Of a DNA stretch of 64,000 nt, positions 36,751 to 49,635 are shown in pieces; position 1 is the first letter of the stretch; every line of letters begins with the position of its first letter. The stretch spans positions 72,624,647 to 72,688,646 of the forward strand of contig NC_051069.1 of NCBI RefSeq assembly GCF_004664715.2, given 5' to 3'. Both the position numbers and the translations under genes were made by a program. This stretch comes from Peromyscus leucopus. Lineage: Eukaryota; Chordata; Mammalia; Rodentia; Cricetidae. Below the pieces are notes generated by a model. That model saw only the letters and a list, made by a program, of their open reading frames with translations, was not told the DNA's origin and searched no databases.

Positions 36751-39129
36751 CTAGACAAATGTGTTGTTATGCTGAGAGTTGTCCCTACTCCTCAGCCATC
36801 CATTTTGATCTCAAATGAGAAATCGCCTGAATTTGCTTTTTGTCTATGTGATACATGTAAAATAGACATCCGGTAGTAAATCATCAGCAAAGGAGAGGAA
36901 GAGGGAAATGGACATTCGAGTTATGTATCACATAGCCGTATTTATTTAAGAATGTGTTCCAGTGTCCAATCACAGATTGCAGTAATACAGAAACTGTAGT
37001 GATTTTTGCAGCAGCCCAATAAAATAGTACGTCAGAAAGCCTAACACAGACGCCCGCGCTGTCTTTCCCTGGGACGCTGCTGGTATGAAAAGCCTTTGTT
37101 TTGTTTTTGTGACGTCATTCCTAGGCACAGAGTTCTAGGTGGGGAAGCACTGTGACTGTTGCTTCATGATCATCTGGTCTCCAGGGACACAGCTCAGATG
37201 TCAGCTGCCATTTCTGGGGCCCCCGGGGTGTCTGTCAGTCTCTGCTGTGCCAAATTTGAAGGTTTGCTGCACGCATGTGCAGTTCGAGGTTGCTTGGTGA
37301 GTCACCAGTGAATGAAGTCTTTCCTACAGGTCATTGTTGAGTGCTCAAGGAACTGTAAGTGTGACTTACATTCTCTTCCGGTATTTTCTTTGAAAGCTTT
37401 CTCCTTGCTACCGTTTTTCCTGAGCGTCCGTTCACTCCGGCCTTGGTTTTGTAGGTTTTTTTTTGTTTTGTTTTTGTTTTATCTTTTCCTTCTGTTGTCT
37501 TTGACTTTTTGTCCCCTGACCATGGCCCTTCACAGTAGCCGGGGGGTCCACTGACGTGGCCTGGACGTTCTGGCTCACTTCTGCAGGTGCTGCCATTGCA
37601 CACTGATCCGTCGCTGTTCTCTGCCGACACATCTGTCACCACCTCCCCATTCATTGGCTGCCTGTGTTGAGGTTTGGGCTGTTGATGCTCTGAGCTGTGT
37701 CAAAAATGAGCTTCTGTTTCTGGTTTTAAACTCCTTGTTTTGTTGACCTTTTTCGAGAAGAGAGGTGGGTAACATTGCTACCGTCAATGGTATAACGGTC
37801 TGCATTGGGTTTGGGACAGGGGTCTGTGCTGGGTGAATAAAAGACTGTGATGTTGTAAAATAAGGTTAACTTTATTCTTCTTTTTACCTCTTTCTGACAT
37901 CTAAGCCTTTGCTCCACAGAGTGTGTGGGACTTCTTCGGGTAGGCTGTGTGGGAGCTGGCTTTCATATTGATTAAACTGTGTCAGATCAATGGCCGCTGT
38001 TCTGCCTCGGCAGCCAAGGTCCCAGGTGGAGGGGGTAGCAGCTGCTGCCTGGTGTCCTGTCATCTGCCTGCAGGGGCCAGGAGTGTTCAAGATGATGTCC
38101 TGCTCTTACCAAGGTCAGATAATGACGAATTCACAGAGCATCAGAGAGGCAGCTGACAGTGGGCTTCATCTCTGTACCTGCGTTTAGACACCTTGGTTCC
38201 CAGTGGTGGTTTATGAGAGTCTCATCTGGTTGGCTAACTGTGGGCAATGTCATATTGTAAGTGACAGGATCTCGACAGTCTGCAAGAACCTGTTCTACCC
38301 AAGATTTCCTGGAAATGTCCTCTCCAAGATTTCCTGGAGATGTCCACTTAGTTTTAGTCTGGATGAAACCTAGAGCAAACACCTGCTAAGCTCCTTGGTA
38401 ACCAGTGTGGGTTACCAAGACACGTGCTCCCCTCTGTATAGGATGTGAATGTCCTGTCTCCTGGGAGTTCCCAGCTGCTTGAACAGGCTCCCACAACAGT
38501 CACTCCCTCCTGGAATTGGGGGAATGATGGAGAAACATGGGAACTGTTGAAGGCTCATTACAGTGGTACCTGTGCAGGAAGGTTGGGGCCTGGCTTAGCT
38601 AGGGCTCTTATAGCTGAACCTAGGGTGTGGCCTGAAGATGTTCTTGCCTGCTGAGGCAACAAGAATTCCTCCTGGTTTTTAAACTATTTCTCCAGCTGTG
38701 ATGGATTATTTTTTTTTTTTTTCTCAGCTGGTGTTACACCTCCCTAAATTCCTCCCAGCAGCCAGCATCCTTGTCAGGTATTTGCAACCAAGATTCCAAA
38801 CTGGTGTAGCTCCGTTAACCAGCCTGATTCACTGCATCATTTCACTGTGAGGCAGGAATCTGGTGATGGGGCCTGGCCCTCCTGAACCTCTCGACCTCTT
38901 TTGATATGTTTTAATGTCTGGTTTGGATTCTGAAACATTTAGACCTCACGTTAGAGGTTTTAAGCCTTTTTCTCTTTCTGAACGGACATGGAATGCACTA
39001 TAAGTGAACGTGCCTCTCTACAGAAGGAAAATACTCCCCTTTCATTCATCACCTTCCTCCCCATCAGCACACAGATGCTTTAGATCATCACATATGTTTA
39101 TTTCTTGTTAAAAGCTTTTGTGTGTGTGT
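36751..39129. other. intron 2 stretch, origin unclear
   Basis: Contains a 25-bp duplication and, on the minus strand between about 38382 and 37331, several adjoining open segments with coding-like composition that I could not identify. Nothing else is recognised. Confidence 0.5.
38299..38348. repeat. 25-bp direct duplication
   Basis: CCAAGATTTCCTGGAAATGT plus CCTCT is followed at once by a copy with two changes. Confidence 0.9.
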
Positions 39130-40490
39130 GTGGTGCAACACATAAAATTTACCGCCTCAGCCATTTTAAGGTGTGCAGTTCATTATTGAATTTACTCACA
39201 TTGTCGTGAACTAGATCCTGGGATGTTGTGCCTTGCAGAATTGGACTTTTAAATCTCCTAGGCAGCAACTTCTCTTTGCACCCTCATCTGGGCCTGGTAA
39301 CTGCCATTCTTCTATAGCTATGAATTTGACTGTGTTGGAAAACTTACGTAAGTAGGCTTATACAACGTTTGTCTTCATGTGACTGGCTTCTTTCACTTAG
39401 TGTAATATCCTCAAAGTTCATCCATGTTGTGCTAATCTCTCTAAAGGCTGCATAGCATTAAGTTTATGTCACACATTTTATTCATCTATCAGGAGTCTTT
39501 GGGTTGCTTCTGCTCCTGTGCCATTTTGAATAGGGCTGCTGTGAGCACAAGCTCTCACATGTTCTTTTGAGATTCTGCTTTCAGCTGATTTGGTTTATAA
39601 CTGGAAGTGGTGTTGCTAGATTGTATGGTAGCTTTGGATTTCTTTGTTTATTTATTTTAGGGACTAGCCAAAGAACCTCCTTTCATACTTGTTACACCAA
39701 CAGTGCCAGAAAGTTCCAGCTTTTCCATATTGTTGCCAACATGTCTTATTTTCAGTGTGTGTGTGTGTGTGTGTATGTGTGTGTGTGTGTTAATTTTGAA
39801 TAGTCTCGTGGGTGTGTGGTGATACCTCACTGTGGATTTGATTTTCATAACCGATGAATAATTTGTTGACTGTTGATGTTGTTCATGCTCTCTATTGGCA
39901 GATTCTCTTTTGAGGAATATCTGCTCAATGTCTTTTCCTGACTTTCAGTTATTACTAGATTTTGTTGTTGAGTTGGTGGTGTTTTATATATATTCTGGAT
40001 CACGATCCTTCATCATACCTGATCTGGTGTTTTCTTTGCCTTTTCACGTTGTTGATTGTGCTCTTCAGTGAATGAAAGTTTTCCAATTTGATGTACCAAT
40101 TGGCTGTTTTTTGAATCTGTCATCTGTACGTATGTATAGCTCCACCCAGGGCTTTCCTACAGTGGCCATAAAGTTTGGGGTCATAGGTTTAATTAGGCCT
40201 TTAATGTTCTGAGCTAATTTTTGCCTGTACTGGAAGGTTGGGGTCTAATTTTATTTTTGTTGCACAAGGACACCCAGTCTTTCCAGTGCTGTTATTTCGG
40301 AGACCATCCTATCTCTACTGAGTGGCATGTGTCTGTCACTAGAGCATATATTCAAGGTTTCTTTTTTCTTTCAGCCAATGTTGTACTGTTTTGATTACTA
40401 TAGCTTTACAAAATAGTTTGTTTAGGAAGTATCTTTTTCTAAATGTGTTGGCTGTTTGGGCTCCTTTCACATTCCTGAGGGACTTAGGGT
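39130..40490 (-). mobile_element. antisense LINE-1 ORF2 end and 3' UTR
   Basis: About 1.35 kb of ancient LINE-1 in complement. Landmarks are tggcttctttcacttagtgt, the position equivalent to cattcatctatcagg, caccaacagtgccagaaagt and acctgatctggtgttttctt. It is interrupted by a (GT)n tract at 39755-39791 and ends at the (CTTC)n repeat. Confidence 0.75.
39755..39791. repeat. (GT)n microsatellite inside LINE-1
   Basis: A GT tract with one A interruption, within antisense LINE-1. Confidence 0.95.
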
Positions 40491-40491
40491 T

Positions 40492-40600
40492 TTCTTCCTT
40501 CCTTCCTTCCTTCCTTCCTTCCTTCCTTCCTTCCTTCCCTCCCTCCCTCCCTCCCTCCCTCCTCCCTCCCTCCATCCTTCCATCCTTCCTTCCTTTCTTT
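40492..40600. repeat. (CTTC)n/(CCCT)n pyrimidine tract
   Basis: About 110 bases of nearly pure pyrimidine tetranucleotides at the end of a LINE-1 fragment. Confidence 0.97.
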
Positions 40601-40852
40601 CTGTTTCTAGGGAGAAAAAAAGCTATTCTTGGGATTTTAGTGGGGGTTTTACCGTGTTGGTAGTTTGCAATGGGTGGTATTCACACCTTAACAAAATTAA
40701 GTGTTCCAGTCTATGGGTGCAGGATTTACAGTTATTATGTTGTAGTTTTCAGTGTACAAGGCTTCATCTTCCAGGTTAGGTTCATTAGGAAACACACTGT
40801 ATTCTTCTGAGGCTGTTCCCAGCCTTCTTTTCCAGCCTTCCATTTTTGCTAT

Positions 40853-40975
40853 GTACAAATGTAGCTGACTATTTCTGTGTGCACACGAAGCTGGCTATTA
40901 CTGTGTGCACATGCAAGCTGACTGCCAGTGTGTGCAAATGCAGCTGACTGTTCCTGTGTAGAAATGCAGCTGACC
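40853..40975. repeat. 26-bp tandem repeat, about 4.7 units
   Basis: Units share a gtgca-core, agctgact and a tgt end, starting at 40853, 40879, 40905, 40932 and 40958. Drift between units is moderate, so this is an older array than the 16-bp one. Confidence 0.9.
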
Positions 40976-41804
40976 TTTTTGTACTGGTTTTGTATCATGT
41001 GACTTTGTGGAATTCATTTTTAGTTTTCCTGTTTTAAAAAAAAATGTAGCACTTAGAAATTCACATAGGATTAAAATTACAATAATCAGTTTGTGGATTA
41101 ACCATCAAGGAATAGGACACATAGTCCACACTATTCATTGGTCAAGCCGCATTCATACAGGTCTGGCTGCGGATGCCGTTGTTCAGTCAGGTATTGGTTG
41201 ACAGTGCGGATATGGAGTGGGTATAAAATACTGCTAGTTACCGAAGAGTAAAGTCCTTTCTTCAGGTCAGGTCTTAACAACACAGGACAGCCCGCCTGAG
41301 ATACAGATGGTCATGGTCTTAAATGAAAGATAAGCTGGCCTTTCCCATTAGACAGTTTAAAGGTTATTAATGTTTAAAAACTGTTGACTTTTTTTTTTAC
41401 ACTCTTTTAGATGGTATTTATAATGTCAAACATGTGCCTACGTGTTGGCGCATTGCTATCTGATCAGGGATGATAAGCTATTTTCCAGTTTGTTTCAGGA
41501 GTGAGTGACCTGGAGCCTGCTGTGGCCTCCTTTCCATATTGCCCTGGCGACTGGGGCCAGGTGACTATTACCTGAGGTTGCTTGAGCCTGGCTTGGCTAT
41601 TTTTCTGGCTATTTTCAGAAAGTGTAACTGTCCAGCAGTGGATGTGGGTGTTATTCCTCACCTCCCTTTTCTTCCCTGTAAAAGGAGGTGAGCTTGTACT
41701 GACTTCAGCGGAGCGCACTCAACGTCTGTCTGCAGCTGCAGTGGGTCTCGAGTCCGTGTCTCTGCAAGATCAGGCTGCATTTCCATCTTAGAAAGCTCAA
41801 AGCC

Positions 41805-41988
41805 GGCCGGACAGTGGTGGCGCACGCCTTTAATCCCAGCACTCGGGAGGCAGAGGCAGGCGGATCTCTGTGAGTTCAAGGCCAGCCTGGGCTACTAAGT
41901 GAGTCCCAGGAAAGGCGCAAAGCTACACAGAGAAACCCTGTCTCGAAAAACAAACAAAAAAAAAAAAAAAAAAAAAAAAAAGAAAGAA
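41805..41988 (+). repeat. young B1 SINE with 15-bp target duplication
   Basis: A nearly intact B1 with A- and B-box region, ending ccctgtctcgaaaaa plus a long A-rich tail. The 15-base direct repeat AGAAAGCTCAAAGCC flanks it exactly at 41790-41804 and 41989-42003, the mark of LINE-1-mediated insertion. Confidence 0.93.
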
Positions 41989-42003
41989 AGAAAGCTCAAA
42001 GCC

Positions 42004-45000
42004 AAATGCATTTAAAAGCAAGTTTACTGAGCCTGCCTGTAAACTTTTACAGCAAAATCCATTAAAATTGCCACCGTTTAGAAGAAGCTCACCTACCTCA
42101 CACACATTTTCCTGGGAAACTTTATATTAATTTAAAATCTTGTTGTATTCCGGCACCATCTGTGTGAAAGACCAGTTATCTCATCGAGGAGAGTGTTCTT
42201 CATCAGCTGCTGGGCTGCAAGCGTTCTGACGTGGCACCCTTCCACATTTAGCGGGGCACAGTGGGGGGAAGGGGCATGGGATTCCATTCTCACTGTCACC
42301 TGCCGCTCAGCAGCCAGCATTGGCATTCTTTGCAGCTGTCTCTCTTCTAACCGTAGTTTTTATTCTGCTGTCTATAAATGTTTAATCTCCCATTTTCACC
42401 TCACTGAGATGTTTGCCTCAAATCTGTACAGGGGTGAGTCCCCGGTACATGGCTGCCATGGAGATGATGAAGCGTGCTGCGAATGCTGAGCCATCATCCC
42501 GGAAGTCCGAGGCCACCCTTGCTTGCTGCGGTTGTCTGAACTGCTTTCTGTTTACATTATTCTTCTGAGCCATCTAAAGGCCGACAACAAGGGCACATTA
42601 ATGTCAGTGTTGGGAGATCAAAGCCTGGTCCTGACAGGATGGGGAGCGGAAGTTCCTTCCGTGTCCCGCCGTCCTTTGCATGCTTGCTCCAGGCCTGAGC
42701 CCAGATGCCACCTCGTCACGAAGCTTTGCCTCCGTGTTTTCTGCCCTGCTCTTCTGTAGGTCTCAGATCGGGATGTATGTGTCTTTTCCTCGGAAAGACA
42801 GAGGGAGGTTGGCTTTCTTGTGGTTTCTCATTCCCTCTCTGCTTTGAGACATAAATAGACATTTGCACAGCGCGCTGCCCAAGGTTGTTACGTGCTCTTC
42901 TGTAGCTGTAACTGCTGCATAAATGTGGCTTATATTGATGTAATTCTGGAAATACTGTTTGCGAAGCTGTTTAGCAGTGTGAACAGCCACAGGGAAGGAC
43001 ATGTAATCCTGTCTTACTAACTCCCCTCAGCTTAAGGAGAATGGTGCAGATGTCAGCATCAAGGGAGTCTCCTCATAAAGCTGAACACTCACTCACTCCC
43101 ACCCACACTCCTTTAACAAAGATCTAAGGAATGCACTTTTTCTTATATTTCTTCTTATTTGCTTAGACTTCTGTCTAAAAAATATTCCGATGTTGTTGGG
43201 GTTTTGTTTGCTTTAACTTTCATTCATGATTTCATTGGCCACAGATTTAAAATTATATCCTGCCAAGACAGGTGGCTTCATTTCCTGTGTCCCCTGCTCT
43301 GGTTGGAGAACTAGTGTGTGCTGCAGCCCATTCTTACGTTGGCCTACCTCTCTGGGAGACGTTGAGGTTTCTGTTTGTTTGTTTGTTTTCTTTCTTGTCT
43401 TCTGAGGTGTTCATGTCTGCTAGACTAGGGTCTTTAGGTTGCTTTACTTCTGTCTCTGCAAGACATTGCATTTTTTTGTTTGTTTGGTCCTGAGTTCTGG
43501 AATCTGCTGCCTGGGAGCCTTGTGCTCAGCAGTTGGTAGACGTTTCCGTGGGAACACCAGTCCGCCTCCTTTGGGGAAGTTTTCATTTTCTTTGACTGTT
43601 TTCATTCTTTTCTTGTCCACCTGCAGGATTTAGTTTTATTAGTTCAGCGTTGTTACCTTTTTTTCCCCAAAACTGTTCATCGCAGCTCTTGATCTTGATG
43701 CCAGACCATGCATGCAAGTGGCATTCTTGAGTTTATTGTCTAGGTCACTAGCTGAATGGCTTTTTCCCCCCAGCTCTACATCATTCTGTTTCTACATTTT
43801 TTTTTTTTATTTAGCAGTCGGATTTAATTTCTAAGAGCCCCTTTGCTGTTTTCTTTCCCCTTTAAAAATAATGTCTTGTTCTTGTTTATGGATACAGCAC
43901 GTTTAATCCTGTCAAGAATATTGATTCTAAGTACGTGGTAGGAAGGTTCTCTTCTGTGACCTGTACCTTCCCAGCATTGCTTCTGGACGCTGGTTTCTGA
44001 CTTTCTGTTAGGAGCTGAGTGACCCCTGCCCTCCCACCACTCACACAGGCTTGTTGCTTGGGTAGGAGGGCCCAGGAGACTGTGTAGAGAGAGGGTTGGA
44101 CCCTCTGGACTGCCAACCAAAGAGAGAACTACTGAGGAATGAAGGCCAGTGTTGGCCTTCCACGATAAGCCTTTGTGTCTCTCTGTGTCTACGTGTCCAG
44201 AGTGGCCCCTGGCCTTCTGTAGCCTTGGTAGGAACTGCAGCAGGTGGGAGTCAGCGCTTCTCCGAGGATCCCGGCTTTAGCAGCCCCGGGATGGACAGAC
44301 TGCCTCAGCCTTTGCAAAGACACCTCTTGCTGTTTGGTCTTTGCCGTCACCTCCTCCCCCCAGCACTGTGCTCATCTGTTCTTTGGGGGTTAGTTTTCCC
44401 CCAGTGTTTTCTCTACCAGTCCAGTGGTGTTGGCTGTATGGTCTAGGTGTTGAATAAATTTTAGTGCTGGTTTATGCCTTCCTAAGCATAACTCTGTCAC
44501 ATTGTTCCTACCCCGTCTCATTTCAGGTGGCATCCAAACAAGACAGGAGGTGACACACATGTCCGCACTGTGTCCTGAACCAATCTGGTCAGAAATGTTA
44601 AACACGATTTCAGAACTGGGCATCCTTAGTGTCTGGCATCAGAATTGCTGAGCGGAGCTGTTTTGAGATAGCTGTGCTTTACCTCTCCAGCCTGCCAGGA
44701 TTGGATCTGCCAGCTCTCTTTTTCTTTCTACATCAAGGTTTCATGAAATAGAATATAGCATTAACAGCCCTTAGCCTGAAAATCTAGAAATTGTGCTCAG
44801 AGGCTACCCTCAGGCTCAGAGAAAATGAAGCAGGCGTCGCTGTCTGTCTAAAAAGCAGCAGCAGCTCCAGTCACCTTCAAAATGTCTTCCGTTTGGATAA
44901 CCCAGCTTTTCCTTTGACCTGTGGAGGCTGTTTGCTGCCTCCGTTTCCTCGTCCATACACTGTGTTCCCAGCAGCCTTCTGTCTGACCCTGCCCTTGGCT

Positions 45001-45249
45001 GAGTCAGGGGAGGCCACACAGCCTCTCAGAGTGGCCGCTGTGGGCTTTCCTAACTGCTCTCCTGGGGAACACTGAAAAGGCGGAGAACTTGGAGATCTTT
45101 GTCTCCACTGGCTGCTTAGTCCATAACAATCGAATGAGAGCAGGCAGGCAATGTCTGTGCTGGGCTTTGTGGAAGAATGAGGCTGTTGTTTACCTGCTGC
45201 AGATTCTATCACGGTCTATAAATGTCTCCAACATTGTGTTCACTTGAAC
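42004..45249. other. intron 2 stretch without genes
   Basis: No mobile element or gene recognised by eye. Reading frames up to 116 codons lack known domains. Confidence 0.65.
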
Positions 45250-45329
45250 GCAAACACAAGTATAGGCAAACAGAAGTATAGGCAAACACAAGTATAGGCA
45301 AACAGAAGTATGGGCAAACAGAAGTATAG
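45250..45329. repeat. 16-bp minisatellite, five units
   Basis: Unit GCAAACAGAAGTATAG, with units 1 and 3 reading CAC for CAG and unit 4 carrying one A-to-G change. Units begin at 45250, 45266, 45282, 45298 and 45314. Confidence 0.95.
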
Positions 45330-45811
45330 GCAATGGCAATTTTTTTCCTCGCCCCCTGCATTTCTTAGAATTTCTCCATGGCTCTTTAGCTTTGTTCTTC
45401 TTAGAGGCGTTTAGAAGAGCATCCCTCGGTGGGTGAGAAGTGTCGGATGATGCGTGGTCTGTGAAGCCCAGACTTTCTTCCATAGCTGCTGCCGTTACAA
45501 GTGATGGCTTTCCTTCCATCCTTTATCTTAGCTGTAATGAAGACGTACCAGCTGTTGAAACCCGGCACTTCAACCTTGAACGTGATTTCTGCATTTGTGT
45601 CCTTTGCAGAGTCGGTGTGAACTGATCTTTATAGCCTGAAGTCACAGAGCAGATTTTTTTCTGCAGTGTGCAGTGCAGTCGGCAGACATGTATTTACAGA
45701 CCGCAGCTTAAAAGAGTGCCTTCAACTGTGGGAAATTAAGGGAGTCTGTTGTAGAAGCCTTGTGTGAATTTGTAAACCATCATACTTTCCACCTTTGGGA
45801 GGAATTCTGAT

Positions 45812-45815
<4 letters not shown>

Positions 45816-45853
<38 letters not shown>
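45816..45853. repeat. (CA)n microsatellite
   Basis: Uninterrupted CA dinucleotides in intron 2. Confidence 0.97.
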
Positions 45854-45855
<2 letters not shown>

Positions 45856-47255
45856 AAAGTTTGACGAATGAAGCATATTTGATAAGAAAGCATTAATTAT
45901 TTTTCTCTTATTGGAACACATTATGGCCTCAGATCATATATAAGAAGCTATATTTTAAGAGGAAATGATTTTTTTAAATCTACAACTGTGTTACTCTTAA
46001 ATGATTTCATATCATATAGCTTAACTCTGAATGGAATATTAAAAGGCTCTAGACTTTAAATTTTCAATAATTCACTTTGTCCGAATAGGACCAAAACATT
46101 TATTTTTGCATACTTTGGATACGGCAGGACTCTCAAAAGCCTTTGAATGCCAAAAAGCCAATGTTTGCATAGTTTGAAACTGGTAAGATGCTAACACGTG
46201 ACATGCCAGTCAATAATTAACAACACAGTTGATCTACCCGCTTGACAGAGGTTTTATTGGTAAATCAAAATGTGTCTGGCTAGCCAGATACTGACTTTAA
46301 GAATGACTTTCTGGGCTGGCTGGTGGCATGTCTAGAAAGCCTGGTGACCGTGCAGGCCTGACCACCAGAGTGTGGTCCCTGGAAGCTGGCTCCACAGAAC
46401 TGTCCTCTTTCTGACTTTCTCCAGGTGTCCTGGCATGGCCACACCTCCTCCACGTCCACACATATCATACACAGAATAATAACAGAGTTTTCAAATGGCT
46501 GTAAATGATTCTGCTTTTATACTTAATTACTGACTTTGGTATCTGTCACCTTCTTTGGGGGTTAATTATCTTAGGGACAATTTCTAAGTTCTTAATGAGT
46601 CTAAGTCAGCAGTTTTCCAGCCCGAAGCCCTCTGGCCTTAGCTCTAGGGCATTGAGCTGAAAGTTGATTAAATAAAAATAATGTTTATCATTTTTGTAAA
46701 GAAATACAGTTTAGGAGAATTTTTTTTCTTTTTATAAATTAGAAAAATTATCCCAGGATTTCTAAATATCTGACATTTGCAAATACCTTTGTTAGTGACT
46801 AAAACTTGTAAGAATAGCTTCATTTCAATGTGAATGCATGGGTTATTGATACTGTTGTATGTATTTTCTGCCTGTATATATATTTTAGGTGTTACTTAAC
46901 AATTGTGTGCAAGTTTGTTTTACATTAAAATTTGTGACTTGGGGGATAATGACGATTTTTGAGGTTTACAAATATTTCCTGATGTGTAGATATTGAATCT
47001 CGTTGTAAGTCCCTTTACTATTTTACATAGTTTCAGGGTTATCACTAGACTCCTTTGAAAGCGGAAAGGAGGAAAGGCCAGCTCTCCCAGTAGTCATCTG
47101 TGACCACAGCAGTGCCCAGGGAGTGCCTGGCCGCTGACACAGCTTCCGTCCACTTCCCGCAGCTCCAGGGGTCTGTAGTTCAGTGACTTCAGTAGCTCGT
47201 GACACAAGGCAGACAGCTGGGAAGTGTAAAGGGCCAGCCAAGTTTGTGAACCTGA
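45854..47255. other. intron 2 stretch without genes
   Basis: AT-rich sequence, no element recognised. Confidence 0.7.
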
Positions 47256-47369
47256 CATGCATGTGTGTAAGACGTACAGTGCTCATGTGTGTAAGACGCG
47301 CACATGAACTTTCTCTGTGGTCATTTAAATAAGACATGTGGGGCTCATGTGTATAAGATGTACAGTGCT

Positions 47370-47426
<57 letters not shown>

Positions 47427-47545
47427 AATGCAGTGTGTGTGAGACATGCAGGGCTCATGTGTGAGACATTCAGGGCTCATTTATAAGACGTGCAGGGCTC
47501 ATGTGTGTAAGACGCGCAGGGCTGGTGTGTGTAAGACGCGCAGGG
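47256..47545. repeat. minisatellite of about 24 bp with embedded (GT)n
   Basis: Units are of the type gctcatgtgtgtaagacgcg plus cagg. About eight copies occur on both sides of a (GT)25 tract (47372-47422). The last units keep two CpGs each (gacgcgc). Confidence 0.9.
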
Positions 47546-49635
47546 CTCTGTTGTTTTCTTGTCAGTGGCTGAAACAGGGCTCCTTGGTTAGGGAGCACAA
47601 TGCTCATGTCAGACATGCGGTGCTCATTAGAGTGGAGCCACTCTCTGAGAGGTGCATGTCGGTTCCTGAAGACCAGGAACCGGGGTTTGCTTGTTTGCCG
47701 AGCAGCTTGTTGCAAGAACCTGGAGTGTCGCAGAGATCAGAGCTGGAAGTGAATTCCATTAGGGGAGATGCTCTTGGAAAAGAACGTAGCCAGGGCAGAG
47801 GCAGAGCGTGGTGGAGAAAGGGTCAGATACACTGGATTTCCTCCAGTGGGTGCCTGGCGGGATGGGTGGAATCCGGCTGTAATGCAGCCCTCACCCTCCA
47901 GCCTGCATGCAGGTTGTCTGCATTGTCAGAGGGATGCACACTGGACAGGGGTATTAAGCCTGGATCAGTGCAGCGGCGTTCAGCTTTCGGTCAAAAGTTT
48001 TGCAGCAGAGACTGTGGCCATGTTCTACTTCCTGGGTGTTTTGCCTGTGCTGTACGTCAGACTTAGACCTATGTGTGGCGTCGTTTGGCTCACAATTCCC
48101 AGATGAGCAACTTTTTAATAAAGTGTGTAATGTCTTGCAGCCTTTGGTCCCTCCTCAAGATCTGCTTCAGTCAGGGGTCTTATGTTTCTCAAACAGCGTG
48201 TTCAGCTCAACTCCAGTTTTCCCCCAGTATTCCCATCAAGTTAAAGCCAGGAGTCACTCTAGTCCCTGATTCTCTCCATCTGTCCATCCAATCCAAAACC
48301 AACTATCAGTTTCTGCTTTCGGGATGTGTCTCCTGCCTGTGTCCCTGTCCACCGCCTCTACCCTGGTCCTGGCGGGGACCCTGGCTGGCCTGAATTACTA
48401 GGTACCCTCCTAACTTTCTCTCTGGTTTTCTCAGTGCTCCCCTTGTCTGAGACATTCTCCACATGCCTACTGAGTGTTGTCACAGAAGAAGTGAGATCAT
48501 TCTGTTCCCTGTTTCAAACCCTTTGTACTTAAGGTGAAATTACACAAAACCCAGGGTACATGGTGCCAGGTGCCCTGACAACTCTCTGCTTTCCCATGCC
48601 GCCCTTGCCTTCAGTGTCCTTGTCCCCAGCCATTTACATGGCCAACTCTGTTTCTCTGCGACACTTCTGTTTAACGTGCTGAGCCTCTCCTTTCCGACAG
48701 ACATGGTACTCCTTGGTTTGGTCCGTAAGTGACAGAAGGAATGGCTACTGTAAACCTGAGGCCAGGATGACGACAGGGTAGCATCAGAGTGGCTTTTAAG
48801 GCCATGAGACTTGCTGATAGGGGCAGCTGAACATGCTGTCCACAGAGCCAGATATGATCATTCACACATGTTAAATCAAATGGGGCTTTATGAGAACTAG
48901 ACATCTCATTTAGATTTCAGATATATTTAAAATAGATAGTAACGTTGGCTCAGCTGGACAAGAGTTCATTACACTCAGTGACCAGCATGCATGCGCCCAT
49001 GCCCCGTTTCCCCCTGGGCTGGTACTGTTCCTAGTAAAGAGCATGTGAAGTTCAAGGGCGGTGCAGCAGGCAGATGCCAGCTGTCCCACTTGGGCACTGC
49101 ACTGCCCGTCCACAGGAAACTTCAAAAGCAGAACAGAAGCCTTTGCATTCTAACTAACTGACACCTGCAGACCCCTGTGACTTCCCTCTTGACCAGTGGT
49201 GTTTGTTTGTTGGATTTTTGTTTTGTTTTAAAGTCTTGGATAGCAAAGTCTCAAGCATGGCATTGGGAGGTGGCTTTCCGTATTAGCCTCTACAGTGTAA
49301 TCGAAGGTCAAAGCCAGTCCATATAGATAAATTCTAATTTGACACTTGTAGAAAAAGGAATGTGATTGCTCCTTTGTTTCTGCTGCTGAATTTAATGCTG
49401 TCCTAGTTATAGATTAAAAAAGACTTGTTATATCAGTGTTCTCACTCAAGGGTGTGCCCTTTCAACTTTAGCATGTTGAACCCACTCGGAGCATATAGAT
49501 AGGTCTTCCTTGGCCTTGACAAAGCAACAGTACATTGCTTCCTCACTTCCACGTAGGACGTTTTGAAAGCATCAACCATAAAGATACTTGTTTGCTGTTG
49601 CTCACTGGTTTTATTTTCTCTTCTTCTTTTTCTAG
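47546..49635. other. end of intron 2
   Basis: No element recognised. It ends in the pyrimidine tract before exon 3. Confidence 0.7.

Noticed and set aside
40339..40779. Frames with Leu-Pro-Ser or Gly-Arg-Lys-Glu repeats
   Set aside because: They come from the (CTTC)n/(CCCT)n tract.
47446..48066. 206-codon open frame
   Set aside because: It starts in the minisatellite and has no recognisable domain or splice context.
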